In this document: positions 22,505-30,148 of the stretch, in pieces
How positions within the stretch are numbered: the stretch's first letter is position 1
Layout: every line of letters starts with the position of its first letter
Virus record (IMG/VR): IMGVR_UViG_3300032086_001690
Coordinates: 1-32,291 of that record
Length of the DNA: 32,291 nt
Direction: 5' to 3' (one strand)
DNA from: a virus
Notes under the pieces: generated by a model
What the model saw: only the letters and a program-made list of their open reading frames with translations
Told to the model about the DNA's origin: nothing
Database searches by the model: none
Translations under genes and position numbers: made by a program

Positions 22505-23394
22505 TTTGTTTTATAATCCCAAAAGTTTTCCTGGTAAAGATACATTCTTTCTTCTGCATCTTCATCGAAGTCAAATATCATTCCTGACCTCTTGCTTGAT
22601 AATATTTTAAGTAAAGCTTCTCTTGAGTTTCGTACATCTGGTTGTGATATTGCATGATATACCGCTTCATAGGTAAGAGGTTGTTTTTCTCTTGCGCTAT
22701 ATGGCGTTGAAACTAAACTTAATTGTTTATCTAATAATAATGCTATAATACCCATTTCACTGTTAGGGCATACTGCAGCTTCTTTGCAGTTAAGTAATAC
22801 TTCAAAACCACCTTCCTTGTGTCCTAGGACGTTTTCTTCTCCTAGTTCCATCTTTAATTTTGCTCTCCAAAGATGTGCTGTTATTGGATGTGGTTTTACT
22901 TTAAATCCTCTATCTACATGGTCTTTCATTCTTCTCCAAGATACAACGTTTTTATTCATTAAGTTGCTTCCTGGCGGGAAAATAACTTTTTCAGGAAACT
23001 CTTGTGGAGTTTGCAAAGTATATTTATTATGTAGATTTTCTCTTATTTTTTCTATTCTATCCCAATCAATCTCTTTTTCTCTAAGAGCAATTGAATGTAG
23101 TAGATTGTTATTTATTAATATGGAATTAACTCTAATATAAATCCCATTTCCTAAAAAATCTGTATATAACCAGCTTCTAATAGAGTACCTTTCATTAGTA
23201 TTAAACCAAAGGTCATACTCAAAAGGCAATCCTCTATAATCTCTAGGAATTATTCTCTTCTTAAACTCTGCTAGTCGGTTTAAATCCTCTTTAGGTCTAA
23301 AACACGAACCTGACTTCATTACATGAGTAGGAATATCTCCAAGACTTTCGTTAATAGTCATGGCATCTATTGGGTTTTTAGATTTAACTGCCAT
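22501..23394 (-). CDS. Possible polysaccharide-type GT-B protein (297 aa)
   Basis: This 297-residue protein has no certain family. Its second half is reminiscent of capsule-polysaccharide (KpsC/KpsS-like) or GT-B C-terminal domains: a VKPHPITAHLW segment, then a short strand LLNCKEAAVCPNSEMGIIALLLDKQLSLV, where a 'Ser/Thr-x-x-x-Gly-hydrophobic-Ala-Leu' pocket usually binds the nucleotide donor, followed by a Tyr-rich PLTYEAVYHAI. The N-terminal half contains FRPKEDLNRLAEFK and a YSIRSWLYTDFLGNG stretch I cannot place. The start overlaps the small upstream gene by 11 bp and the stop the next gene by 4 bp. Confidence 0.6.
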   Translation of the reverse strand: MAVKSKNPIDAMTINESLGDIPTHVMKSGSCFRPKEDLNRLAEFKKRIIPRDYRGLPFEYDLWFNTNERYSIRSWLYTDFLGNGIYIRVNSILINNNLLHSIALREKEIDWDRIEKIRENLHNKYTLQTPQEFPEKVIFPPGSNLMNKNVVSWRRMKDHVDRGFKVKPHPITAHLWRAKLKMELGEENVLGHKEGGFEVLLNCKEAAVCPNSEMGIIALLLDKQLSLVSTPYSAREKQPLTYEAVYHAISQPDVRNSREALLKILSSKRSGMIFDFDEDAEERMYLYQENFWDYKTK

Positions 23395-23560
23395 TTTGTT
23401 TTAACTCAAATATTATTTTTTCTAAGTTTTTTACTCTTTCCTCGTATTCACCGATACTTTCAAAGAAAGCACTCATCATGCTTTCCATTTTTTTATTTAA
23501 ATAATCTGTATCGACCTTAGTTCGTTCATTTAAAGGAACTCTTGTATCTTGTATTGACAT
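23384..23560 (-). CDS. Small coiled-coil protein (58 aa)
   Basis: A 58-residue reading frame fills the gap between the Thr-rich protein and the GT-B-like gene. It starts MSIQDTRVPLNERTKVD, continues as an amphipathic helix with Met-rich middle (MESMMSAFFESIGEYEERVKNLEKI) and ends KQNGS. Its ATG overlaps the upstream stop (TAATG) and its stop lies 11 bp inside the next gene, the same coupling as all its neighbours, which is the main support. The helix could form a coiled coil. Small proteins beside fibre genes are often chaperones or connectors; here this is a guess. Confidence 0.7.
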   Translation of the reverse strand: MSIQDTRVPLNERTKVDTDYLNKKMESMMSAFFESIGEYEERVKNLEKIIFELKQNGS

Positions 23561-26500
23561 TATGTTTCACTCCATTTTGAGCCATCCCAGAAGGAGAATC
23601 CATAATCTGCGTCACTTGTAACTTCAGTGTCAAATAAGGTTCCAGCTGAGCTGGCGGTTAATCTTTCAAATATCGACGTTTGTGTTAAAGTTTGAATCGT
23701 CGTTAAATGATCTGTTGTAATTGTTGTAAGTGTTGACTTACTTGTATTAAATGTTGTAGTTGTTGTGACCGTGGTATTAAAGGTTGTGGTAATAGTTGTA
23801 TTAAATGTTGTTGTAGTACCAAAACCTGTTGTAGTTGTAATTGTTGTATTATATGTTGTTGTTGTACTTCTAACTGTGTCTGTACTTCTTGTTGTATTAA
23901 AAGTAGATACTGTATCTCTACTTGTTTCTGTAGTTCTTTGTGTATTAAATGTAGTAACAGTTGCTCTACTTGTAAGTGTTGACTTACTTGTATTAAATGT
24001 AGTTGTTCTATTTGTTTCAAATACAGTAGTTGTACTTCTAGATGTTCCAGTATTTCTAGAACTTGCTCTTGAAGTTTGGAAAGCTGTTTCAAATGTAGTT
24101 GTTCTACTAGTAGCTGTATTTACAGCGAATGTTGTTACAAAAGAGGTATTAGCTGCAAATGTTGTTTGAGTACTTCTTGAAGTAGTAGTACCTAATGATG
24201 TATTTGTATTTACACCAAATGTTGTTTGAGTACTTCTTGAAGTGGTAGTACCTAATGATGTATTTGTGTTTACTCCGAATGTACTTATAGTAGTTCTTGA
24301 AGTAGTAGTACCTAATGCTGTATTTGTGTTTGCAGCAAATGTTGTTATAAAAGAGGTTGCTCCTACAAAGTTTGTAATAGTTGACACACAAGTAGTTGTA
24401 TTTCTTGTTGTACTTACGCTTGTATTTGTATTTGCAGCAAATGTTGTTATAAATGCAGTATTAACATTAGGCAATGCTGTTTGTCTAGAAGTATTTGTAC
24501 TTCTACTTGTGCTTACACTTGTATTTGTATTTGCCGCGAATGTTGTTATAAAAGCTGTATTTACAGCGAATGTTGTAGTTACACTTGTATTTGTACTATT
24601 TGTAAATCCTGTGCTTACTGATGTATTTGTAGCTACTGCTGTATTTGTATTTGCAGCGAATGTTGTTGTTATTGAAGTAGTAGTAGCATTAGTAAATCCT
24701 GTACTTACTGATGTATTTGTAGCTACTGCTGTATTTGTATTTACAGCGAATGTTGTTGTTCTACAAGTAGTAGTTGCATTTGTAAATCCTGTACTTACGC
24801 CATATTGAGTTACGTTTGTAAATGCAGTAGTAATATTTGGTAACGCTGTACCATAACTTGTTGTTGTTCCTCTAGATGTATTTGTTGATGCTACAGGTAT
24901 GGCTGTACCTCTTGTAGTATTATATGCTGTATTTCTAGCTGTATTAGTGTTTCTTGCAGTATTTGTTGCTACAGCGAATGTTGTAAGAACGGCAAGTAGT
25001 TGAGTATTTCTTGTTGTATTAGCTGCTGTATTTGTATTTCTACTCTCTGTCATAAAGTCAAAGAATGTTTCAAATTGCTCTTCACAGAAGGATACAATTG
25101 TATTAACTACGAATACAGTTAGGTTAGTACCTCCAGTAGCATATGCTGTAGATCTTGATGTTGTTGTTCCTACAGATGTATTTGTATTATTCGTAAATCC
25201 TGTAGAGTTTGTAAACGATGTAGCTCTTGATGTGCCGTATGCTGTATTTATTGACGTATTCGTGTTATTTGTAAAGCTTGTAGTAACGTTTACGTTAGTT
25301 TGTCTAGAAGTAGTAGTTGCTCTACCTGTATTTGTATTTTGCGAAGTAGTAGTAGTTACAGCTGTATTTGTATTAACATTAGGCAATGCTGTTTGTCTAG
25401 AAGTATTTGTAGAGTTTGTAAACCCTGTATTTACCCCGAATGTTGTAACTCTTGCTGTGTTAGTATTTACATTTGGATATGCTGTATTTACAGAAGTATT
25501 TGTAGAGTTTGTAAACCCTGTATTTACTCCGAATGTTGTAACTCTTGCTGTGTTAGTATTTACAGCAGGGTATGCTGTATTTACAGAAGTATTGGTACTT
25601 CTACTTGTGCTTACTGATGTATTTGTACTTGCTCCAAATGTCGTTATAAAAGCTGTATTTACAGCGAATGTTGTTTTTCTAGAAGTAGTAGTTGCTCTAC
25701 TTGTACTTACACTTGTATTTGTACTATTTGTAAATGTTGTTACAAAACTTGTAGCTGCTGTAAAGTTGGAAATAGTTGATATAGATGTATTTGTATTTCT
25801 CGTTGTACTTACACTTGTATTTGTACTATTTGTAAATGTTGTAGTTGCTGCAAAGTTTGTAATAGTTGATATAGAAGTATTCGTTGCATTACTAAATGTT
25901 GTAACTGCCGCAAAGTTTGTAAGAGTTGCTATAGAAGTATTCGTTGCATTACTAAATGTTGTAACTGCTCCAAAGTTTGTAAGAGTTGCTATAGAAGTAG
26001 TTGTTCCTCTAGATGTTGTTACTGATGTATTTGTGCTATTTGTAAAACCTGTATTTCTTGATGTAGCAATTACTGTATCAAAGAATGTTGTATAGGCTGT
26101 CACAGTTGTATATGCAGTAACAGTAGCTAGTGAAGTATTAAATGTAGTTACTCTACTTGTTTCAAAAGTCGTAGTTGTACTGAATATAGTAGTAGTACTT
26201 AACGTGGTGTTAAATGTTGTTGTAGTACCAAAACCTGTTGTAGTTGTAATGGTAGTGTTGAATGTTGTAGTTGTGCTAAATACAGTATCAGTTGCTCTAC
26301 TTGTGGTAAAAGTAGATACTGTATCTCTAGTTGTTTCTGTAGTTCTTTGTGTATTAAAAGTAGATACTCTAGAAGTATTGAATGTAGAGATAGTATCTCT
26401 TGTGGTATTAAATATTGTTGTAGTATTAAATGAAGTTTCTTGAGTACCAGAAATATACGTTGTATTAGTATTAGTATTTCTATCAGTGACAAATACGATT

Positions 26501-26631
26501 TCAAACGGGCCCGCTAAAGACCCACTATCATTTACATATACTTCATTGACACGACGAAGTGTGCCACCGTCATTAACGGCAAGGAAGTCGATAGTTCGTA
26601 AACTACCGTTGTCATTGATATATAACGCCAT
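23560..26631 (-). CDS. Giant Thr/Asn/Ser-rich repeat fibre protein (1023 aa)
   Basis: This is probably a tail fibre or adhesin. A short non-repetitive head (residues 1-50) holds three similar units (INDNGSLRTI, VNDGGTLRRV, VNDSGSLAGP), a layout seen at the N-terminus of phage virion proteins. Residues about 50-965 are built from Thr, Ser, Asn, Phe, Val and Arg with NTNTS, TTTSR, TTFAVNT-like elements in units near 10 residues, combined in 20-, 30- and 31-residue blocks. An aromatic/acidic island (VSFCEEQFETFFDFM) interrupts near residue 510. The tail (about 970-1023) ends FSFWDGSKWSET. The composition suggests a beta-solenoid or a mucin-like rod. It lies 3 bp after the small gene upstream. 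Confidence 0.8.
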   Translation of the reverse strand: MALYINDNGSLRTIDFLAVNDGGTLRRVNEVYVNDSGSLAGPFEIVFVTDRNTNTNTTYISGTQETSFNTTTIFNTTRDTISTFNTSRVSTFNTQRTTETTRDTVSTFTTSRATDTVFSTTTTFNTTITTTTGFGTTTTFNTTLSTTTIFSTTTTFETSRVTTFNTSLATVTAYTTVTAYTTFFDTVIATSRNTGFTNSTNTSVTTSRGTTTSIATLTNFGAVTTFSNATNTSIATLTNFAAVTTFSNATNTSISTITNFAATTTFTNSTNTSVSTTRNTNTSISTISNFTAATSFVTTFTNSTNTSVSTSRATTTSRKTTFAVNTAFITTFGASTNTSVSTSRSTNTSVNTAYPAVNTNTARVTTFGVNTGFTNSTNTSVNTAYPNVNTNTARVTTFGVNTGFTNSTNTSRQTALPNVNTNTAVTTTTSQNTNTGRATTTSRQTNVNVTTSFTNNTNTSINTAYGTSRATSFTNSTGFTNNTNTSVGTTTSRSTAYATGGTNLTVFVVNTIVSFCEEQFETFFDFMTESRNTNTAANTTRNTQLLAVLTTFAVATNTARNTNTARNTAYNTTRGTAIPVASTNTSRGTTTSYGTALPNITTAFTNVTQYGVSTGFTNATTTCRTTTFAVNTNTAVATNTSVSTGFTNATTTSITTTFAANTNTAVATNTSVSTGFTNSTNTSVTTTFAVNTAFITTFAANTNTSVSTSRSTNTSRQTALPNVNTAFITTFAANTNTSVSTTRNTTTCVSTITNFVGATSFITTFAANTNTALGTTTSRTTISTFGVNTNTSLGTTTSRSTQTTFGVNTNTSLGTTTSRSTQTTFAANTSFVTTFAVNTATSRTTTFETAFQTSRASSRNTGTSRSTTTVFETNRTTTFNTSKSTLTSRATVTTFNTQRTTETSRDTVSTFNTTRSTDTVRSTTTTYNTTITTTTGFGTTTTFNTTITTTFNTTVTTTTTFNTSKSTLTTITTDHLTTIQTLTQTSIFERLTASSAGTLFDTEVTSDADYGFSFWDGSKWSET
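23801..23949 (-). repeat. Direct repeat, downstream copy (C-terminal block)
   Basis: This stretch is a near-copy of 26210-26358, exactly 2409 bp away. Bases 23801-23841 match 26210-26250 without a mismatch, and a second block from 23898 (matching 26307) runs through most of the rest. It codes residues about 895-944 of the repeat protein and matches residues 92-141. Because 2409 is 803 codons, recombination between copies would remove the middle of the protein in frame. Confidence 0.85.
24181..24360 (-). repeat. Tandem 60 bp repeats in fibre gene
   Basis: Three consecutive 60 bp units begin at 24181, 24241 and 24301, with a partial unit before them. They code a 20-residue block of the type FGVNTNTSLGTTTSRSTQTT. 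The units differ at a few bases, mostly third positions, so selection on the protein or old duplication is likely. Confidence 0.85.
24602..24781 (-). repeat. Tandem 90 bp repeats in fibre gene
   Basis: Two copies (24602-24691 and 24692-24781) of a 90 bp unit, with a third beginning at 24782. They code a 30-residue block that contains ATNTSVSTGFTN and TTTFAANTNTAV, that is, three ten-residue modules. Confidence 0.85.
25399..25584 (-). repeat. Tandem 93 bp repeats in fibre gene
   Basis: Two copies (25399-25491 and 25492-25584), differing at a handful of bases. They code a 31-residue block: SVNTAYP, VNTNTARVTTFGVNT, GFTNSTN. The extra residue over 30 suggests a one-residue insertion in the ten-residue rule. 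Confidence 0.85.
25861..25980 (-). repeat. Tandem 60 bp repeats in fibre gene, second set
   Basis: Units at 25861 and 25921 are almost identical, and 25801-25860 is a more diverged third. They code SNATNTSIATLTNFAAVTTF-type 20-residue blocks. This shows the same gene has been extended by local duplications at several places. Confidence 0.85.
26210..26358 (-). repeat. Direct repeat, upstream copy (N-terminal block)
   Basis: This is the partner of 23801-23949 (offset 2409 bp). It codes residues about 92-141, with FNTQRTTET and ITTTTGFGTTTTF segments that recur near the C-terminus. The two copies bracket the diversified middle of the protein. Confidence 0.85.
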
Positions 26632-26634
26632 ATA

Positions 26635-26859
26635 TTAACTCGAATATACAAACCATATATGACCACTCGATGTTCCACTTACGTTAGTGGGAGCTGTTTG
26701 AGTAATTGTATATGGTAGTCTTGCTGATGAAACAGTTCCACTTGTGATTTTATCCGCTGCTATAGTAATATCTGCTGCAGCTCCTGCGCTGTCAAACTTT
26801 TCACTACCATCAACACTTAAACCTGCGTCCTCGATGTTAAAGTTTAATTTTGTTCCCAT
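26635..26859 (-). CDS. Small virion-associated protein (74 aa)
   Basis: The 74-residue protein begins MGTKLNFNIEDAG and has ADKITSGTVSSARLPYTI, a segment often seen in phage fibre proteins that precedes 'SGT..ARLP' repeats, and it ends GHIWFVYSS. It is small and non-repetitive, with no signal peptide. It sits 1 bp after the large fibre gene and 3 bp before the Thr-rich gene, so it may be a fibre tip or connector. Similar short proteins can be separate or fused as a fibre end domain; I cannot tell from this sequence. Confidence 0.7.
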   Translation of the reverse strand: MGTKLNFNIEDAGLSVDGSEKFDSAGAAADITIAADKITSGTVSSARLPYTITQTAPTNVSGTSSGHIWFVYSS

Positions 26860-26860
26860 T

Positions 26861-29605
26861 TTATACCTCTATTGTTGTTCTAATGAACTTATAACTCATG
26901 CTGTCTGTTGAAGCAGGAGTTACTCTTAATCTTACGTTACCACCACTTATATCTGCATCAAATGTTGCTTGTGCGCCATTGTCAAATATAGAAGCGTACT
27001 GTGTTAAATAAACTGTTGTTCCGTCATGGAATAGTACTATTTCTAAAGATTGATAATCTGAATCTGTACTATTTGTAATCTGTACTAGATACTTGGCAGT
27101 TCTAAATGTAGCTGCTGCAAAACTGTCTAGTGTAAATTGTGTAGTTGCTGTTGAAGTTCCTGTACCTACATCCATACCAGCTACTTCGTCTATATGAAGT
27201 TTTTGAACTGGATTTGCATCTTGAATACCTAACTTACCTTTTACCTCAATTATAGCACTAGTACCATTACCAAGACCTATATTAGCACCGCTAAATCCCA
27301 TATTTCCTGTCATTGATTTACCATCAAGTGCTGCACTTGATAATTGTGTAGTTGTTATAGAATTATTTGCAATCTCACTTGACCCAACAGCGTTAGCGGC
27401 TATTTTAGCTGCTGTTACAGAGTTAGCTCCTAGTTTTGCATTTGTTACATTAGCATTGGCAATCTTTGCTGTTGTAACTTGTAAGTTTCCTAAATGTGCT
27501 GTATCAATACTGCCATCTACATAATGTTCTGAATCTATAGAATCATCTGCTATTTTTGTACCGTCTACTATATCTGCTGCTAAATGTATTCTGTCTACAC
27601 TTCCTGAAACAATTTCGGAACTATCTATTGAGTTTGCTGCTATTTTAGCTGAGGTTACAGAGTTAGCACCTAGTTTTGCGTTGGTAACATTTGCATCAAG
27701 TATCTTTACTGTTGTAACAGAATCTGCTGCTAATTTAGCTGTTGTAACTTGTAAGTTTCCTAAATGTATTGTGTCTATAGAACCTGAAATTAATTCTGCT
27801 GAATCTACTGAGTTAGAAGCTAATTCACTTGAACCAACTGCTCCTGCAACAATAGCTGCGGCTCCTACAGAGTCCGTTGCTATTTTATTTGTTGTTACTG
27901 CATTATCTGCAATATGAATTGCATCAATAGAACCTGTTACTATTTCTGCGCTGTCTACTGTGTTTGCAGCCAAAGTTGTTGATAAAGCTACTGCAGCTCC
28001 TCCGTTAAAATTAACTGCTGAAGCTGTTACATCTCCTGTTAAAGAGAAAGCTCTATTTGTTGCTAGAGTAGTAGCTGTATCAGCGTTTCCTGTTAAATCG
28101 CCAGTTACATTACCCTCTATATTAGCTACAAGTGTTCCTGTTGTTACTGTTAAGTCGCCTGTTGAAGCACCAGTAAATGTACCTGTACCCATAAGGAACT
28201 TATCTGCACTTTCATCAAATCCCATAAAGGCATTGTTAGAGTCTCCTCTTTCTATTACGATACCTGCATCGTTTGATGGAGTTCCTGTTGTTCCTGTACC
28301 GAGTTCCATTAATGGATCGGCAATTGTTGTAGTGGTTGAGTTAACTGTTGTAGTTGTTCCGTTTACAGTTAGATTACCTGAAAGTGTGACATTTCCTGTG
28401 AATGTCTGTCCACCAAGTGCATCTGATTTTAATTCTGAAGCTGACACAGCGTTTGCTGCAATATGACTTGCATCTATATTACCTGTAGCTATATGTCTTG
28501 ATAATAGCGAATTAGTAGCAACTTTTGAAGCATCTACTGCGTTATCTGCTATATTACCAGTAGCAATAGTATTATCAGCTATCTTTGCACTTGTAACTGC
28601 GTCGTCTGCTATTTTTGCAGTTGTAACTTGTAAAGCTCCTATGTGTATAGTATCAATACTACCACTTACTAATTCACTTGAGTCTACTGAGTTTGCAGCT
28701 ATCTTACCTGCTGTTACTGAGTCTGTTGCTAAGTGTATTGTATCTATTGAGCCAGTTACTAATTCTGCTGAATCTACTGAGTTTGATGCAAGTTCAGAAG
28801 CACCTACTGCGGCGGCTCCTATATGTCTTGCTTGAACACTATCTGTAGCTATTTTTGTTCCATCTATTGCGTTATCTGCTACATTTCCTGTTGCGATAGT
28901 ATTAGCAGCTATTTTAGCTGAAGTTACTTGTAAGTCTCCAATATGTGCTGTATCTATACTAGCATCTACTAAATGTTCTGAATCTATAGAGTCATCAGCA
29001 ATTTTAGCACCTGTTATCGCATCTGCAGCGATTTTTGCAGTAGTAACCTGTAAGTTACCTATGTGTATCGTATCGATAGAGCCAGTAATTAATTCTGCGC
29101 TGTCAACACTGTTTGCTCCAAGTTGAGTGCTAGTGATACTCCCATCAGCAATATGATGAGCAGTAACGTTGTTTGCAGCAATTTTTGCAGTTGTAACCGC
29201 ATTACCTGCTATTTCTGAAGAGCCTATTACTCCTGTTCCAATTTCTGCGGAAGTAATAGCATTAGCGGCTATTTTAGCTGTTGTAATTTGTCCTGTGCCT
29301 ATATGTATGGTGTCTATTGACCCACTTACTATTTCACTAGAGTCTACTGAGTTTGCAGCTATAGATGCTGCGTCTATTGAGTTATCTGCTACACCTGTGA
29401 TAGCGGATGCTTGTAATTGTGCTGAGCCTATAGCGTTAGTAGCAATCTCCGATGTTCCGACAGCGTTTGCTGCGATTTCACTGGAGCCTACTGCATTTGC
29501 TGCTATCTCGCTTGCAGTAATAGAATTACTTACTATTTCAGTAGTTCCGACTGCATTGGCCTCCAATACGGAGACTAAATGATTTTCCTTACCTATTAAT
29601 GCCAT
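26861..29605 (-). CDS. Tail fibre with ten-residue repeats (914 aa)
   Basis: This long fibre protein has four parts. Residues about 15-395 are exact ten-residue repeats of the form x-[KEH]-I-[AG]-x-[NG]-[SA]-[IV]-[TD]-[ST] (for example AKIAANAITS, SEIVSGSIDT). Residues about 396-550 form a separate domain with GNVTLSGNLTVNGTTTTVNSTTTT, IADPLMELG and VIERGDSNNAF, typical of marine phage virion proteins. Residues about 550-760 repeat the ten-residue motif. The end (about 770-914) is a globular domain with TFRTAKYLVQIT and LEIVLFHDGTTVYLTQYAS, also widespread in marine phages. A trimeric beta-fibre is likely. It is separated from its neighbours by 1 bp on each side. Confidence 0.88.
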   Translation of the reverse strand: MALIGKENHLVSVLEANAVGTTEIVSNSITASEIAANAVGSSEIAANAVGTSEIATNAIGSAQLQASAITGVADNSIDAASIAANSVDSSEIVSGSIDTIHIGTGQITTAKIAANAITSAEIGTGVIGSSEIAGNAVTTAKIAANNVTAHHIADGSITSTQLGANSVDSAELITGSIDTIHIGNLQVTTAKIAADAITGAKIADDSIDSEHLVDASIDTAHIGDLQVTSAKIAANTIATGNVADNAIDGTKIATDSVQARHIGAAAVGASELASNSVDSAELVTGSIDTIHLATDSVTAGKIAANSVDSSELVSGSIDTIHIGALQVTTAKIADDAVTSAKIADNTIATGNIADNAVDASKVATNSLLSRHIATGNIDASHIAANAVSASELKSDALGGQTFTGNVTLSGNLTVNGTTTTVNSTTTTIADPLMELGTGTTGTPSNDAGIVIERGDSNNAFMGFDESADKFLMGTGTFTGASTGDLTVTTGTLVANIEGNVTGDLTGNADTATTLATNRAFSLTGDVTASAVNFNGGAAVALSTTLAANTVDSAEIVTGSIDAIHIADNAVTTNKIATDSVGAAAIVAGAVGSSELASNSVDSAELISGSIDTIHLGNLQVTTAKLAADSVTTVKILDANVTNAKLGANSVTSAKIAANSIDSSEIVSGSVDRIHLAADIVDGTKIADDSIDSEHYVDGSIDTAHLGNLQVTTAKIANANVTNAKLGANSVTAAKIAANAVGSSEIANNSITTTQLSSAALDGKSMTGNMGFSGANIGLGNGTSAIIEVKGKLGIQDANPVQKLHIDEVAGMDVGTGTSTATTQFTLDSFAAATFRTAKYLVQITNSTDSDYQSLEIVLFHDGTTVYLTQYASIFDNGAQATFDADISGGNVRLRVTPASTDSMSYKFIRTTIEV

Positions 29606-29606
29606 A

Positions 29607-29939
29607 TTATGTTTGCTCCAAATATGATAGGACTACATCGATACTACTTGCTACGTTGCTTTGTACTTGTATACTGTCCCCTGCCTCTAATACTACTTTT
29701 GCGTCTCCACCTATGACCGCTATTGACGTGCCACTTGGTATTGGTGTATTATGTGTTATGTTTACTAATGTAGATGAACTGCTATCACTGAAAACAGTGT
29801 TTGCTTCGATTGAGCCACCACTTTGATTACATAAGTACATACCTATTATAGTGCTGGTACTACCTACTGGTGATGTATAAACCGTTGTAAGCGAAGTGCC
29901 TACATTTGCTGCCGTTGCTGTCTTAAATGATGAAGCCAT
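29607..29939 (-). CDS. Small virion structural protein (110 aa)
   Basis: The 110-residue protein begins MASSFKTATAANVGTSLTTVYTSPVGSTS, followed by short beta-rich segments (IIGMYLCNQSGG, ANTVFSDSSSS) and KVVLEAGDSIQVQSN, a beta-sandwich pattern common in marine phage virion accessory proteins. It has no signal peptide. It is in the middle of the fibre operon, 4 bp after one structural gene and 1 bp before the big fibre gene, which is the main support for a virion role. Confidence 0.75.
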   Translation of the reverse strand: MASSFKTATAANVGTSLTTVYTSPVGSTSTIIGMYLCNQSGGSIEANTVFSDSSSSTLVNITHNTPIPSGTSIAVIGGDAKVVLEAGDSIQVQSNVASSIDVVLSYLEQT

Positions 29940-29943
29940 ATTT

Positions 29944-30147
29944 CTATCCTAGTGCTATGGCTAACGCTAGTACATCGTCTTCGGTTTGTCCACCTGAAGA
30001 ACCTATTGTTACTATTGAACCATTAGCCGCTTTTGTATAAATCTTACCGTCTGCGATATTCATCGCAATTTCATGTGTTTGTAGGTCACTTGACTCTGGT
30101 ATATTACCACTTGTTTCTGACCTTTTTGGTTTAATCACATGAGCCAT
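29944..30147 (-). CDS. Short fibre-head-like protein (67 aa)
   Basis: This 67-residue protein starts MAHVIKPKRSETSGNIPESSDLQTHEIAMNIADGKIYTKAANGSIVTIG. That N-terminal motif ('IKxKRS...P...DL...EIAxNxADGKIYxK...G.I..IG') also starts the 526-residue gene upstream and is widespread at fibre N-termini in marine phages. Here it stands alone, so it may be an adaptor that binds the baseplate, or a remnant of a longer fibre. It ends ALAIALG without any repeat region. Gaps to its neighbours are 1-4 bp. Confidence 0.7.
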   Translation of the reverse strand: MAHVIKPKRSETSGNIPESSDLQTHEIAMNIADGKIYTKAANGSIVTIGSSGGQTEDDVLALAIALG

Positions 30148-30148
30148 A

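Noticed and set aside
24242-26095. Long plus-strand reading frames opposite the Thr-rich gene (24242-24808, 25232-26095)
   Set aside because: They are the mirror of low-complexity Thr/Asn codons (giving Val/Phe-rich nonsense), have no coupling to neighbours, and lie antisense to a gene with clear start, stop and operon position.
23700-26500. Repeat region as a CRISPR array
   Set aside because: The units are 60-93 bp, imperfect and translated in one frame over 1023 codons; there are no unique spacers between constant short repeats and no cas genes.
27681-29582. Plus-strand frames opposite the 914-residue fibre gene
   Set aside because: They are shadows of the repeat codons; Ala/Val/Ile-rich with no ribosome-binding sites and no operon context.
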